Source: Alkalimonas sp. (GTDB taxonomy: Bacteria; Pseudomonadota; Gammaproteobacteria; Enterobacterales; Alteromonadaceae). Taken from it: a stretch of DNA of 64,000 nucleotides. The translations under genes and the position numbers were made by a program. The notes below the pieces were generated by a model. It was not told the origin of the DNA and did no database searches. It was given only the letters and a program-made list of their open reading frames with translations. Below are positions 7,165 to 15,487 of the stretch, piece after piece. The DNA lies in assembly GCF_020831925.1 (NCBI RefSeq), contig NZ_JAFIFQ010000008.1, forward strand, positions 1 through 64,000. Reading direction: 5' to 3'. Within the stretch, counting starts at the first letter, position 1; every line of letters begins with the position of its first letter.

Positions 7165-10100
7165 TTAGAACGAATAGCGCAGACCCAGGCTCAGCATCTG
7201 CGTGTTGAAATTTTCGGTATCGTAGTGCGCAGCCGCAGCGCTAAGTTGCAGTTGTGGGCTCAGCTGATAGCCCATTCCCAGCTCGGCACCCAGGCGAATG
7301 CGGCTGTGGCGCTTAGGTGCTTGAGCTGCAGGCCCTTCAAACTGGTAGCGGCTGCGGTTATCAAACAATGCCAGCCGGGCAAATGGCTGCCAGTGCCCAT
7401 CCAAAGCAAAGTGACCTACCAGGCTAAGTTCAGCCCCACGGCCACGTTGTGGCTGTGCTTTGATCGTTGCGTACGGTTGATTTGGCGGCAGGCCATCGTA
7501 GTGCAATACTGCCTCACCTAAATCCAGCCAGCCGAACTCCGCGGCCAGCCAGTGATTTAACCGATAACCAGCAAACAGACGATAGGCTGTGTCCGAGTTT
7601 GAGTGGAGCCTGACGGTTCCTGAGACACCTGCCGCATGAAGTTTGCGCTCTGCGGCACTGGCCAAGTTACCAGAGCTGTGGCTCCTGGCCTCACCACCTT
7701 GCACGCCTATATACCAATCCTGGCTAAGTGCCACCATGGGGAGCAGCAACAGACTGGCAATGAAGACTTTAAGGCTACCTTTGCCATGACGGAAGCTACT
7801 GTGGCAGCGACGCATCAGTAGCAAGGTGGTTAGCAGAATGACGCTCAGTAGACTCAGACTGCCTCCACTTGAAGTAACCGTCACACTGCTTGGTTGCCAC
7901 TGGGCTGTGACCTGCAAATCCTGCGCAGGCATGGTGGTGGGCAGGGCAGGTGACCAGCCACTAAAGGTATAACCAGAGCGTGTAGCCGTTGGTGCATTGA
8001 TGGTGGCACCATAGTCCAGCACCAGATCCGGTATGGCTTCGCCTCCATTCACATCAAATCGGATCACATATTGGTTGATTTGCCACTGAGCAGTGAGCTG
8101 CACATCGTGTTCTGGCATGGTAGCCGGGAAGGCAGGCTGCCAGCCTGTAAAGGTATAGCCCTCGCGCCACGGCGGCTCTGGTGCTGTCAGTGTACTACCC
8201 ACTAAGGCCGTGATGTCAGCGATCTCAGAGCCTCCGGCACTGGCAAAGGAGATCCTAGCTACTTGCTGCTGTGCCAGCACACCGGGGTCCCGAATGACAC
8301 TGTTGGCTCGGCCATCGTCATCGTTCGGTCCGCCATCTTCAATGGTTAGCCGGATGCAGGCATCGCCTTCATTCAAACCGGCACGCCAGCTGTCCGAAGA
8401 TACTACGGGACAATTACCGAGAGCATTGCGCGGAGCACTATCGATGCGGTTGGTCTCGTCTTCGACAAAATCCTGCCACAAACCATTGACCAGCTTTCGC
8501 CAAACTGCATTGGCCGGAATGCTTTGCCCTGCAGGCATCGGAATGGCTATCGGTACCGACTCACCAGGGCTTTGTAAACCAATCACGTCAAAATTAACCA
8601 TAAAACCGAGCTGACGATAGCCGATGTCATGTATGCTGCTTTCACTGAGTGCCAGGCCAAATTGACCGCTTTGCCAGGATGCAAGCTCACTGTACAAGCC
8701 CAGCGTCAGTTGGTACAGGGCCGGTACTTCGACAAAGAGTGCTGCCTGGTTCTGGCACTGAGCCACCCGGCTGTTGCCATTTTCTTGCGGACACAGCGGC
8801 AAACGATTGGGGTGGCTGCTGTATTGGTTTTGACTAGCAGGGATACCGCTCACACCGCTGTTGCTGCAATCAGCCACTGGGCATTCAGCAATCACATTTA
8901 GTGCCAGCTCCAGCTCGCCCTTGCGCTCGCCGGCTTCAGCACTGAGTTGCAGGTAATGGCGGTCAGTCGGTAACCCGGCTGGATCGAAATGGGCCGAGGC
9001 TCCGCTTTGAGTGATGGCAAGTCCCATACCATGCCAGTTAAACTCGGCTGCTATACCGGAAAGCTCTGTTGCGCTTAGTTCGACGATGCCTCCACTGCGT
9101 TGCACCACCAGGCTCTCAATACCATCTTGTATCACCGCGGCCTGCAGCGACAAAGGTGGTGGCTCGGTTTGTACCAGCAATTGATGGCTGTGGGGCGAGC
9201 CCAGCAAGGCCTGCTCTAGGCCATCGTTTAGCAATGTGATGCTTGCCGTGTTGCCTGCTATTGCGGTGACACTGTATGCCCGGCGCAGGTTATCCATTGC
9301 ATTGAGCTCGAAGCTGCTTATCACCTGAGCCTGACTGGCCTGCACTTGAACCTGTACTGGGTAGTCAATCGGTTCATCACTTAACCAAATGCGAAGTTGA
9401 GCAGGAATATCCTGTTGCACCGGCTGACTGGCGGCAGTAAAGGCAATAAAAGGCAGCACATCGAAGCTGACCATCAGTTGTTCACCTGAGACTGAATCGG
9501 TAAATTCGAAGCTATAACGCCCGGTACGTTCAGCGTTAAACAGATAGCTGCCATCGTCCTGCAAGGTGAGCAAGATCCCGGCATCGGCCAGATCCAACCA
9601 TTCCGTGGTGCCACTGCGGGTCTGTTGCAAAGCGCTTAGCACTTGCTCACCCGCTCCGTTGCTCAGACGGAAACGGCGAGTCTCCTGACTGGCTGCCGGG
9701 CTGCTGTCTTCAACTTCGAGCGTCATGGCTGTATGAACCGTCAGGCTGATGCTGCAGTCGGCTTTGATCGCTGCGGTTACAATTTCATTGCCCGAGCGAC
9801 TGGCGGCGCAGTTGCTATCAATCTGCACAAATTTATCTTCCGCCACACTGAGTTCAAAGCTGGCGCTGTTGCCAAGAACAATCTGCTGGCTGGCCGGGGT
9901 GACGCTGCCGTCTCCACTCAGGCTGGTTGAAACTGTAAAGCGATTGCGCGTCCACTGCGCTGTGAAAGTTTTATCCTCCGAAGGCATGGTGATGGGGAGC
10001 TCCGGCTGCCAACCGGTAAATGCAAAACCTTCCCGGATTGGTGGCTCCGGTGGATTGATGGTGGTACCAAAGTTAGCAGTAATTGGTTCCACGGCTGAGC

Positions 10101-12798
10101 CTTCAGCACTGTCAAATGTCAGGGTAAAGCTATTCACGTTGTACTGCGCTGTGACGGTGGTATTGGCAATAATGGTATTGAAATCTGCCGGGCTCCAGCC
10201 GGTGAAGCTGTAACCGGTCCGGCTGGGAACGGGTGGTGCTGTGGCGCCGTTGCCATGAGTAACCGTTTCGGTTTTTATCACGGTATTATCCCAGTCGACA
10301 AAATTGACGCTGTAGCTGCTGATGCTGTATTGCGCGGTGACGGTGGTGTCTGCCGTGATATTACTAAAGTTGCTGGGATTCCAGCCGGTGAAGCTGTAAC
10401 CGATCCGGCTGGGGTTGGACGGTGCGGTGGCACCGCTGCCGTGATTGACGGTTTCAGTTTTCAGTAAGGTGCCATCCCAATCCACAAAACTGACCGTGTA
10501 GGTGTCCGCGGCCCATTGTGCCGTTAAGGTCCGGTTTTCTGCTGGCATGGTTGCAGGAATGGTCGGGTTCCAACCGGTGAAGGTATGCCCGTCACGGCTG
10601 GGGTCAGCTGGTGGTGTGATGGTACTTCCATAGGTCTGAGTGAAGGCGGCGATTGCACTACCGCCGGCAGTATCAAAGGTTAGCGTATAGCTGTTGATGC
10701 TGAACTGGGCCGTAAAGATGGTATTGGCGGTAATATTGCTAAAGTCACTGGGGCTCCAGCCGGTGAAGGTATGACCTGTGCGGCTTGGGTCGTCTGGCGG
10801 AGTCGCGCTGTTGCCATGAGCAATCGTTTGGCTTTTGAGCACAATGCCATTCCAGTCGATAAAATGGATGGCATAGTTGTGCGCGGTCCATTGTGCCGTT
10901 AGGGTCAGGTTTTCAGCTGGCATGCTGGCAGGAATGCTCGGGCTCCAGCCGGCAAAGTTATGGCCAGTTCGGCTAGGGTTGGCTGGTGGCGTGATGGCAC
11001 TGCCAAATGCTTGAGTGATAGAGGCGACCGCACTGCCGCCGGCAGAATCAAAAGTCAGCGTATAGCTGTTGATGCTGTATTGTGCGGTGATGGTGGTATC
11101 GGCGGTGATATTGCTAAAATCGCTAGGGCTCCAGCCGGTGAAGCTGTAGCCGGTCCGGCTGGGGTTGGCCGGTGCTGTTGCGCCGCTGCCATGGTTCACT
11201 GTTTCGGTTTTTAGTACGGTGGCATCCCAGTCCACAAAGCTGACGGTGTAGCTGGGGGGCGTAACTTCCACCTGAAAGGCTTGCTGGGCACTGTTACCGG
11301 CAGCATCCATCACGGTAATGGTGATGGTGGATGTACCGGTATCGCCTCCGGTGATGGTGATGGTACGATTGGCTCCGCTACCGCCCAGTACCACATCGGC
11401 TAGCGGCACGGCAATGGTATTGGAGGATGCCCGGTTTACCGACAAGCTGGCGGCTGTTGTCAGATTATCGCCAATGGTGAATCCCAGCGCCGCGGTGCTT
11501 TGCCCAACCACGACCGTCTGATTGGCAATGGCAGTGATTGAGGGAGGGCTGGTATCCACCAAAACACCGGATGTATCGGTGACACTGTTTAGGGTTAAAT
11601 TCAAGTCGTTGCCTGCGCTGTCCCGAATAGTACCACCATCAAGCTCTAAAATGCCCACCTCAATACCATCCAGATCGTTATCACCTGCTTGCACGACATA
11701 GCGAAATACCACAGCGGTGGTGCCGCTGCCGCTGATATAGCTGGCGTAGCGGGTGGTACCGCCGATATCCAGAGCGATGCGGGGCGTGCCTCCTGCCGTA
11801 TTCACAGTCAGAGCTTCTGAGGCATTGATGGTGAAGTCCAGTGTGTTCCCGGCGCTGTAGATATCATAGGGTGGAACAGACACCGAGTTGACGATAGGAG
11901 GCACATCATCCAGCACCGTCAGGGTAAAGGCTTTCTCAAAGGTATTAGTGGCACTGTCGGTAGTGCGAATTCGAACACTGTAATTGCCTGCGGCCAGGCT
12001 GGATGCATTGTTGGCCCGCAGTTGGTTGCCGCTGATGTTAAAGCTGCCATTATTGGTATCGCCAGCACCGGCTACTAAGCTGTACGTATGCGTATCGCCA
12101 TCATCGGGATCGACAGAGCTTAAGCTGCCTACCACCGCATTGACACCAGCACTTTGATTGACACTGTTGCTAGTTAGCAGAATATCGGTGGGGGGATCAT
12201 TGGCGACCGGCGCATCTTCCATCACCAGTTGGAACATCAGATCGCGATCCGGAAAATTATCTCCATCGAGATAGAACTGTCCCCCGGCATAAGGGGCCGC
12301 TACCCCACCATGATTGAAAATACCAAAGAAGGTATTCACACCTCCACCGGCAAAATAAAAGGTATAGAGTTCGCCGCTGCTCAGTACGAAGTTGCCGTCA
12401 CTCATGGGTATAATGGAATAATCATCCAGCGCTGAGTGTTCATGCAACAAATTAGTGCTGAAAGTAAAAGTACCCAGCTCGGTACCCGCCAATCCATCGC
12501 CTTGATACAGGGTGATAGTCAGTTCATTACGATCTGCCCCTTGATAGATTGTTCCATCTAAAAAGCTCAGTAACCGTAGCTCTTTAATACGGCCATCTTT
12601 GCAGGCGGTAAAGCTTTGCCCAATAGCTTCATTGTCAAAATTCGACTGGGTTATGTCAGAGATTTGAGCTACCGTGGAAGTGATAGTACAATCTGTAGCA
12701 CTTGCTGCGGTTGAAATTAACAGGGCATAGCTGAGTATAAGCAGACTGAACAGGTGTTTGCTGCATGTTCTGATGGGGCTAAACAAGAGTGACCACAT
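7165..12798 (-). CDS. Giant surface protein: InlB-B repeats, choice-of-anchor U domain, GlyGly-CTERM-like tail, fused to an OmpA-type barrel
   Basis: 1,877 residues from ATG 12798, which has AAGGA upstream. Order: signal peptide (1 to about 34); a unique N-terminal domain; a cadherin-like domain; Ig-like segments; seven InlB-B/Flg_new-type repeats (about 515-953); a long linker; a segment with IPMPAG, NEGDACIRLTIEDGGPND and RDPG (about 1398-1503) that matches the choice-of-anchor U domain as I recall it; two more repeats (about 1513-1635); then SSGG (GG at 1645-1646), a 15-residue hydrophobic helix and MRRC, the GlyGly-CTERM form normally found at a protein's end. Here translation continues through GKGSLKVFIASLLLL, a second signal-peptide-like segment, into a ~185-residue eight-stranded barrel ending in RYSF. 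The C-terminal Phe is typical of outer-membrane barrels. The simplest reading is a fusion of two adjacent genes. Ligand unknown. Confidence 0.85.
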   Translation of the reverse strand: MWSLLFSPIRTCSKHLFSLLILSYALLISTAASATDCTITSTVAQISDITQSNFDNEAIGQSFTACKDGRIKELRLLSFLDGTIYQGADRNELTITLYQGDGLAGTELGTFTFSTNLLHEHSALDDYSIIPMSDGNFVLSSGELYTFYFAGGGVNTFFGIFNHGGVAAPYAGGQFYLDGDNFPDRDLMFQLVMEDAPVANDPPTDILLTSNSVNQSAGVNAVVGSLSSVDPDDGDTHTYSLVAGAGDTNNGSFNISGNQLRANNASSLAAGNYSVRIRTTDSATNTFEKAFTLTVLDDVPPIVNSVSVPPYDIYSAGNTLDFTINASEALTVNTAGGTPRIALDIGGTTRYASYISGSGTTAVVFRYVVQAGDNDLDGIEVGILELDGGTIRDSAGNDLNLTLNSVTDTSGVLVDTSPPSITAIANQTVVVGQSTAALGFTIGDNLTTAASLSVNRASSNTIAVPLADVVLGGSGANRTITITGGDTGTSTITITVMDAAGNSAQQAFQVEVTPPSYTVSFVDWDATVLKTETVNHGSGATAPANPSRTGYSFTGWSPSDFSNITADTTITAQYSINSYTLTFDSAGGSAVASITQAFGSAITPPANPSRTGHNFAGWSPSIPASMPAENLTLTAQWTAHNYAIHFIDWNGIVLKSQTIAHGNSATPPDDPSRTGHTFTGWSPSDFSNITANTIFTAQFSINSYTLTFDTAGGSAIAAFTQTYGSTITPPADPSRDGHTFTGWNPTIPATMPAENRTLTAQWAADTYTVSFVDWDGTLLKTETVNHGSGATAPSNPSRIGYSFTGWNPSNFSNITADTTVTAQYSISSYSVNFVDWDNTVIKTETVTHGNGATAPPVPSRTGYSFTGWSPADFNTIIANTTVTAQYNVNSFTLTFDSAEGSAVEPITANFGTTINPPEPPIREGFAFTGWQPELPITMPSEDKTFTAQWTRNRFTVSTSLSGDGSVTPASQQIVLGNSASFELSVAEDKFVQIDSNCAASRSGNEIVTAAIKADCSISLTVHTAMTLEVEDSSPAASQETRRFRLSNGAGEQVLSALQQTRSGTTEWLDLADAGILLTLQDDGSYLFNAERTGRYSFEFTDSVSGEQLMVSFDVLPFIAFTAASQPVQQDIPAQLRIWLSDEPIDYPVQVQVQASQAQVISSFELNAMDNLRRAYSVTAIAGNTASITLLNDGLEQALLGSPHSHQLLVQTEPPPLSLQAAVIQDGIESLVVQRSGGIVELSATELSGIAAEFNWHGMGLAITQSGASAHFDPAGLPTDRHYLQLSAEAGERKGELELALNVIAECPVADCSNSGVSGIPASQNQYSSHPNRLPLCPQENGNSRVAQCQNQAALFVEVPALYQLTLGLYSELASWQSGQFGLALSESSIHDIGYRQLGFMVNFDVIGLQSPGESVPIAIPMPAGQSIPANAVWRKLVNGLWQDFVEDETNRIDSAPRNALGNCPVVSSDSWRAGLNEGDACIRLTIEDGGPNDDDGRANSVIRDPGVLAQQQVARISFASAGGSEIADITALVGSTLTAPEPPWREGYTFTGWQPAFPATMPEHDVQLTAQWQINQYVIRFDVNGGEAIPDLVLDYGATINAPTATRSGYTFSGWSPALPTTMPAQDLQVTAQWQPSSVTVTSSGGSLSLLSVILLTTLLLMRRCHSSFRHGKGSLKVFIASLLLLPMVALSQDWYIGVQGGEARSHSSGNLASAAERKLHAAGVSGTVRLHSNSDTAYRLFAGYRLNHWLAAEFGWLDLGEAVLHYDGLPPNQPYATIKAQPQRGRGAELSLVGHFALDGHWQPFARLALFDNRSRYQFEGPAAQAPKRHSRIRLGAELGMGYQLSPQLQLSAAAAHYDTENFNTQMLSLGLRYSF
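7893..8265 (-). repeat. InlB-B-type repeats 8 and 9 of the giant surface protein
   Basis: Two further copies of the roughly 62-residue repeat (FxxxGG...GYTFTGWxP...MPxxDxxxTAQW). Both are of the FDxxGG subtype. They lie after the choice-of-anchor U segment and right before the GlyGly tail, so they would be the membrane-proximal stalk. Confidence 0.8.
9940..11255 (-). repeat. Array of seven InlB-B-type repeats in the giant surface protein
   Basis: Seven tandem units of about 62 residues (about 187 bp). Two subtypes occur in the order A B A B A A B. A units have VSFVDWD, KTETVNHG, GYSFTGWSP, DFSNITADTT and TAQYS; B units have LTFDSAGGS, FTGW and MPAENxTLTAQW. Long near-identical DNA stretches between units of one subtype make copy-number change by recombination likely. 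Confidence 0.88.
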
Positions 12799-12883
12799 AG
12801 CGCTGTATCCTTGTACTAAGCTGACGATCATCATGATCGATGCAATTATGAAGGTGGTGCTTGTGGCAAGCACCACGCTTTAG

Positions 12884-13480
12884 CTAGCTACGGCTTGGGT
12901 AAATGCCTTCCAGCGCAATAATAAAGCTCACTGCGGTATAGGGTTGCATGACGCTGACAGGACTACCTCCACCTGTGGTGCCACTGTTACCTTCCAGCTT
13001 CACAGTGGCGTTGCCTGTCATCGGTTTTAGAGTTGTATTGGCATTGTTGCTGTAAGCATTGGTGGCAGTTATACCAGTTGAGATTCTGGCCGGCACCACA
13101 GTCTCACCGGGTGTACTGGCATTAGCGGCGTCAGTGGACGCTTGCTGTGCCAAGGTCAAAGAGGCGGTTGCATCCAGAACGATGGTGTGTGTATGAGGCG
13201 GGATGTGTGCCTGTGTCAGGGTTTGCTGCTCCTGGCCTCCGGTTTGACCGGCTTGATAACGACTCGAGCCAGGGCTTTGGCCTGCACAGAGCGGTACTCG
13301 TCCTTGCAGGTTAGGCAGTCTGAATGATGTTGTGCCATTGCCACCATAGGTGGTGCCTAAAATTGAGTAAAGCGCGGTATTGCTGCTGATCGGAAGCTCT
13401 TGGCCAGCGCAAAAAGCCCAACCTTCAGGGGCATAGGTGCCGGCAAACATACGGATTTCTCCAAGAAAGGGATCTGCCAT
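12884..13480 (-). CDS. Phage tail collar domain protein (MdpB/microcystin-dependent-protein type)
   Basis: A 198-residue protein with the tail-collar fold of phage tail fibres, also found as stand-alone chromosomal proteins. Seen: start MADPFLGEIRMFAGTYAPEG, then AFCAGQELPIS, GTTYGGNGTTSFRLPNLQGR (the collar signature), IPPHTHT, and a final QPYTAVSFIIALEGIYPSR. The middle (about 100-170) is Ala/Thr/Asn-rich, as expected for a trimeric fibre. GGAG lies 9 nt before the ATG. No phage structural genes are near, so this is a domesticated or standard chromosomal MdpB-type gene. It is 85 bp upstream of the giant surface-protein gene and probably cotranscribed with it. Confidence 0.9.
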   Translation of the reverse strand: MADPFLGEIRMFAGTYAPEGWAFCAGQELPISSNTALYSILGTTYGGNGTTSFRLPNLQGRVPLCAGQSPGSSRYQAGQTGGQEQQTLTQAHIPPHTHTIVLDATASLTLAQQASTDAANASTPGETVVPARISTGITATNAYSNNANTTLKPMTGNATVKLEGNSGTTGGGSPVSVMQPYTAVSFIIALEGIYPSRS

Positions 13481-13722
13481 CTATCATTCTCCAATGATTA
13501 AGTCTAAGCGTTGAGTGCTCACCTGGGGTGAATAGGAGCTACCATGGTGTGAGTATGTGCTTCAGGTTAGCTGGTCTATAGCCCCATGTAACTATAGTGA
13601 TTACAGGGTTGATATGCCTGACGAAACGATGACTTTTTTCTGATAATTGCATTATGGCCAAGTCATGACTGGGCCTTCAATAGGGGCTGATAATTAACAC
13701 ATGCGGGGCCGTCTTGATGGAA

Positions 13723-14295
13723 TTACAACCCGCCTGTACCAGTAGGAAGCCAACATAATGACAGGGAGGGTGGGGTAGATTGGATAGGGCTGAACCCAAG
13801 CGCCAGATATAAGGTATGAGCGGCGATATTGTCTTGATGCACCGACAGTTGCACAGGTTTGTTTCGTTGAATAGCGAAATCTTGCAGAGCCCGGATGCAT
13901 GCCCGACCATAGCCTTGTCGTCGATGATCAGGCAATAAAGCAATATCAATCAACCGGATATTTGTGTTGGTTGTATCAAGCAAGATTCTGCCAATACCGC
14001 GGTTGGCGTGTTCAATGATCAAAGAACAGGCCTTGGGAAACTGTTGGCGGTAGCCAGAACATTTTGCTTGAAACTGCATGGTGATCAGGTGCTCAGTCAG
14101 TGCCGGTGGTAGTTGTAGTTGCTGGAGATCTTGCCTGGTGGTCGCATACAGAGCTAACAAAAACTTTTGATCTGCTTCAGTTGCTTGCCGAAAGGTCAGT
14201 CCCGACAAGGTGAGATGGGAGTTCAAAGCCGATGCAGTCAGCATGCACAAGATCACGATGGTCATTAGCAGAATGCTTATTAGTGCATGAAGCAT
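13723..14295 (-). CDS. GNAT-family N-acetyltransferase associated with tail-collar genes
   Basis: Acyl-CoA-dependent acetyltransferase. The core runs from LTFRQATEADQKFLLALYATTR through RLIDIALLPDHRRQGYGRA (acetyl-CoA binding loop, motif A) to NIAAHTLYLALGF. From memory, close relatives sit beside MdpB-type tail-collar genes in other proteobacteria, and here it is the first gene of that cluster, 242 bp upstream of the collar gene. The start is uncertain. The frame is open to TTG 14307; ATG 14295 would give a hydrophobic N-terminus unusual for GNAT enzymes; ATG 14244 or TTG 14226 gives a more normal protein. None has a clear ribosome site. The acceptor substrate is unknown. Confidence 0.8.
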   Translation of the reverse strand: MLHALISILLMTIVILCMLTASALNSHLTLSGLTFRQATEADQKFLLALYATTRQDLQQLQLPPALTEHLITMQFQAKCSGYRQQFPKACSLIIEHANRGIGRILLDTTNTNIRLIDIALLPDHRRQGYGRACIRALQDFAIQRNKPVQLSVHQDNIAAHTLYLALGFSPIQSTPPSLSLCWLPTGTGGL

Positions 14296-14362
14296 GCTGG
14301 AGGTCAATAAGCTGCAGCATTGCTTGCTTAAAAGAGCAAGCTGCGTGTTGATGGCGAACTGG

Positions 14363-14396
14363 CTGAACGCCTGCCTTGCTTTTCAGCAGGGTTCAG
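14363..14396 (+). other. Strong hairpin upstream of dapB
   Basis: CTGAAC-g-CCTGC (14363-14374) pairs with GCAGG-GTTCAG (14386-14396), giving 11 bp with a single bulge and an 11-nt loop. No T run follows on either strand. It could be a 5' untranslated structure of dapB or an operator between the divergent GNAT and dapB genes. A second, shorter inverted repeat, GCTTGCT/AGCAAGC, lies at 14322-14341. Confidence 0.4.
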
Positions 14397-14440
14397 TTCT
14401 GCTTTAATACCCCCTTATTTAGTCAGCGGGATACAAAGTG

Positions 14441-15250
14441 ATGTCAAAAGTCGGAGTTTTTGGTGCCAATGGCCGGATGGGGCGGGCGCTGGTGCAGGTT
14501 TGTCAGGAGCAGCAACTAACGCTGGGTGCTGCCACAGTGCGTGCCGGCTCCAATTGGCTTGGTCTGGATGCCGGCGAAGTGGCTGCCTGCGGTAAATTGA
14601 ATGTGCCGCTGCAGACTACCTCGGCTGAGGCTTTAGCAATGGCTGATGTGTGGGTAGATTTCACCATGCCGGAACCAATGCTGGAGCATCTGGCTCTGGC
14701 GGTGGCGGCCAAAAAAGCTATGGTGATTGGCGTCACCGGCCTGACCGATGCGCAGTATCAAGAGCTGCAGCAAGCCAGCCAGCAGATCCCAATCGTCTGG
14801 GCCCCCAATATGAGTGTTGGCGTGAATTTATTACTGCACCTGGTGCAAACAGCCGCCAAAGTGATGGGGCAGACGGCCGATATCGAAATCATCGAAGCGC
14901 ATCATCGTTTTAAAAAAGATGCGCCGTCCGGCACAGCCATGGCAATAGGTGCCAGCATTGCTAAGACATTAGGGCGGGATCTGGCCGACTGTGCCGTCTA
15001 TGGCCGGGAAGGTATGACCGGTGAGCGGGATCACAACACCATAGGTTTTGCGACGGTACGAGGTGGCGACATAATTGGCGATCACACCGCTCTCTTTGCT
15101 GATTTAGGCGAAAGATTAGAAATAACGCACAAAGCGAGCAGCAGAACCACCTTCGCCCAAGGTGCCATCAGGGCTGCCCTGTGGTTGCAAAACAAACAGC
15201 CGGGACTTTATTCCATGCAACAAGTGCTTGGATTGACCGATTTGAATTAG
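14441..15250 (+). CDS. dapB: 4-hydroxy-tetrahydrodipicolinate reductase
   Basis: NAD(P)H-dependent reductase of the diaminopimelate/lysine pathway in the cytosol, supplying peptidoglycan and lysine synthesis. The 269-residue protein has the dinucleotide motif [11 protein letters not shown] at the N-terminus, the VGVNLLLHL segment, and the catalytic and substrate signature [17 protein letters not shown]. Length fits the family (E. coli 273). ATG 14441 is used; a GTG three bases earlier gives one extra residue. It is followed by carAB with its own promoter, the common Alteromonadales order dnaJ-dapB-carAB interrupted here by about 14 kb of extra DNA. Confidence 0.97.
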   Translation: MSKVGVFGANGRMGRALVQVCQEQQLTLGAATVRAGSNWLGLDAGEVAACGKLNVPLQTTSAEALAMADVWVDFTMPEPMLEHLALAVAAKKAMVIGVTGLTDAQYQELQQASQQIPIVWAPNMSVGVNLLLHLVQTAAKVMGQTADIEIIEAHHRFKKDAPSGTAMAIGASIAKTLGRDLADCAVYGREGMTGERDHNTIGFATVRGGDIIGDHTALFADLGERLEITHKASSRTTFAQGAIRAALWLQNKQPGLYSMQQVLGLTDLN

Positions 15251-15367
15251 AGTTTTGCTGTTTAGTGGTAAAAAAAACGCAAAAGGGATGATTTCCTCTG
15301 AACTTCAAAAAAGCATTAGACGAATTCGCCAAGTTGGCATAAAATATCGAGAATTTGCCTGGGCGAA

Positions 15368-15397
15368 TTGAGAGTTCCTCAAGGCTGAATTTATATT
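15368..15397 (+). promoter_or_regulatory. carAB promoter (arginine-repressed type)
   Basis: -35 TTGAGA (15368-15373), 18-bp spacer, -10 TATATT (15392-15397), each five of six to consensus. The -10 lies inside the first ArgR box, as expected for direct repression. A second, weaker candidate lies upstream (TTAGAC 15316-15321, 18 bp, TAAAAT 15340-15345), which would mirror the two-promoter layout of E. coli carAB. Confidence 0.65.
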
Positions 15398-15420
15398 CAT
15401 TTTTTTAGTGTATTTATTCA
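15386..15420 (+). promoter_or_regulatory. Tandem ArgR operator (two ARG boxes)
   Basis: Box 1, TGAATTTATATTCA at 15386-15399, matches the TGAATWWWWATTCA core perfectly. Box 2, AGTGTATTTATTCA at 15407-15420, keeps the 3' half site. Their starts are 21 bp apart, the spacing of two 18-bp ARG boxes with a 3-bp gap, as hexameric ArgR requires. Confidence 0.75.
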
Positions 15421-15447
15421 GCTTTGGGCCGCTAGTTGCTTTGGATT

Positions 15448-15487
15448 AAAAACGGGTGTTGAACGAGCAAGTTTAAGCCCGTTTTTT
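15448..15487 (+). terminator. Candidate intrinsic attenuator in the carA leader
   Basis: ACGGG (15452-15456) pairs with CCCGT (15478-15482); inside, TTGAAC (15459-15464) pairs with GTTTAA (15471-15476, one G-U pair) around the loop GAGCAA. Four A precede the stem and six T follow (15482-15487). It lies between the promoter and the ribosome site (GGAGG 15495-15499), so it can only be an attenuator. No convincing leader peptide was found; the best is a 13-codon GTG frame at 15408 without a ribosome site. Confidence 0.65.

Noticed and set aside
9749..10213. Plus-strand frames over the repeat array
   Set aside because: They repeat only because the InlB-B repeats do; there are no ribosome sites.
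9940..11255. Regular ~187-bp repeats as a CRISPR-like or satellite array
   Set aside because: Repeats are in frame, encode a known repeat type and lack spacers.
12884..13480. Prophage indicated by the tail-collar protein
   Set aside because: No other phage genes, integrase or att sites; stand-alone chromosomal collar proteins are common.
14441..15250. Lysine riboswitch before dapB
   Set aside because: The upstream region is only about 130 bp and lacks the multi-helix lysine-element core.
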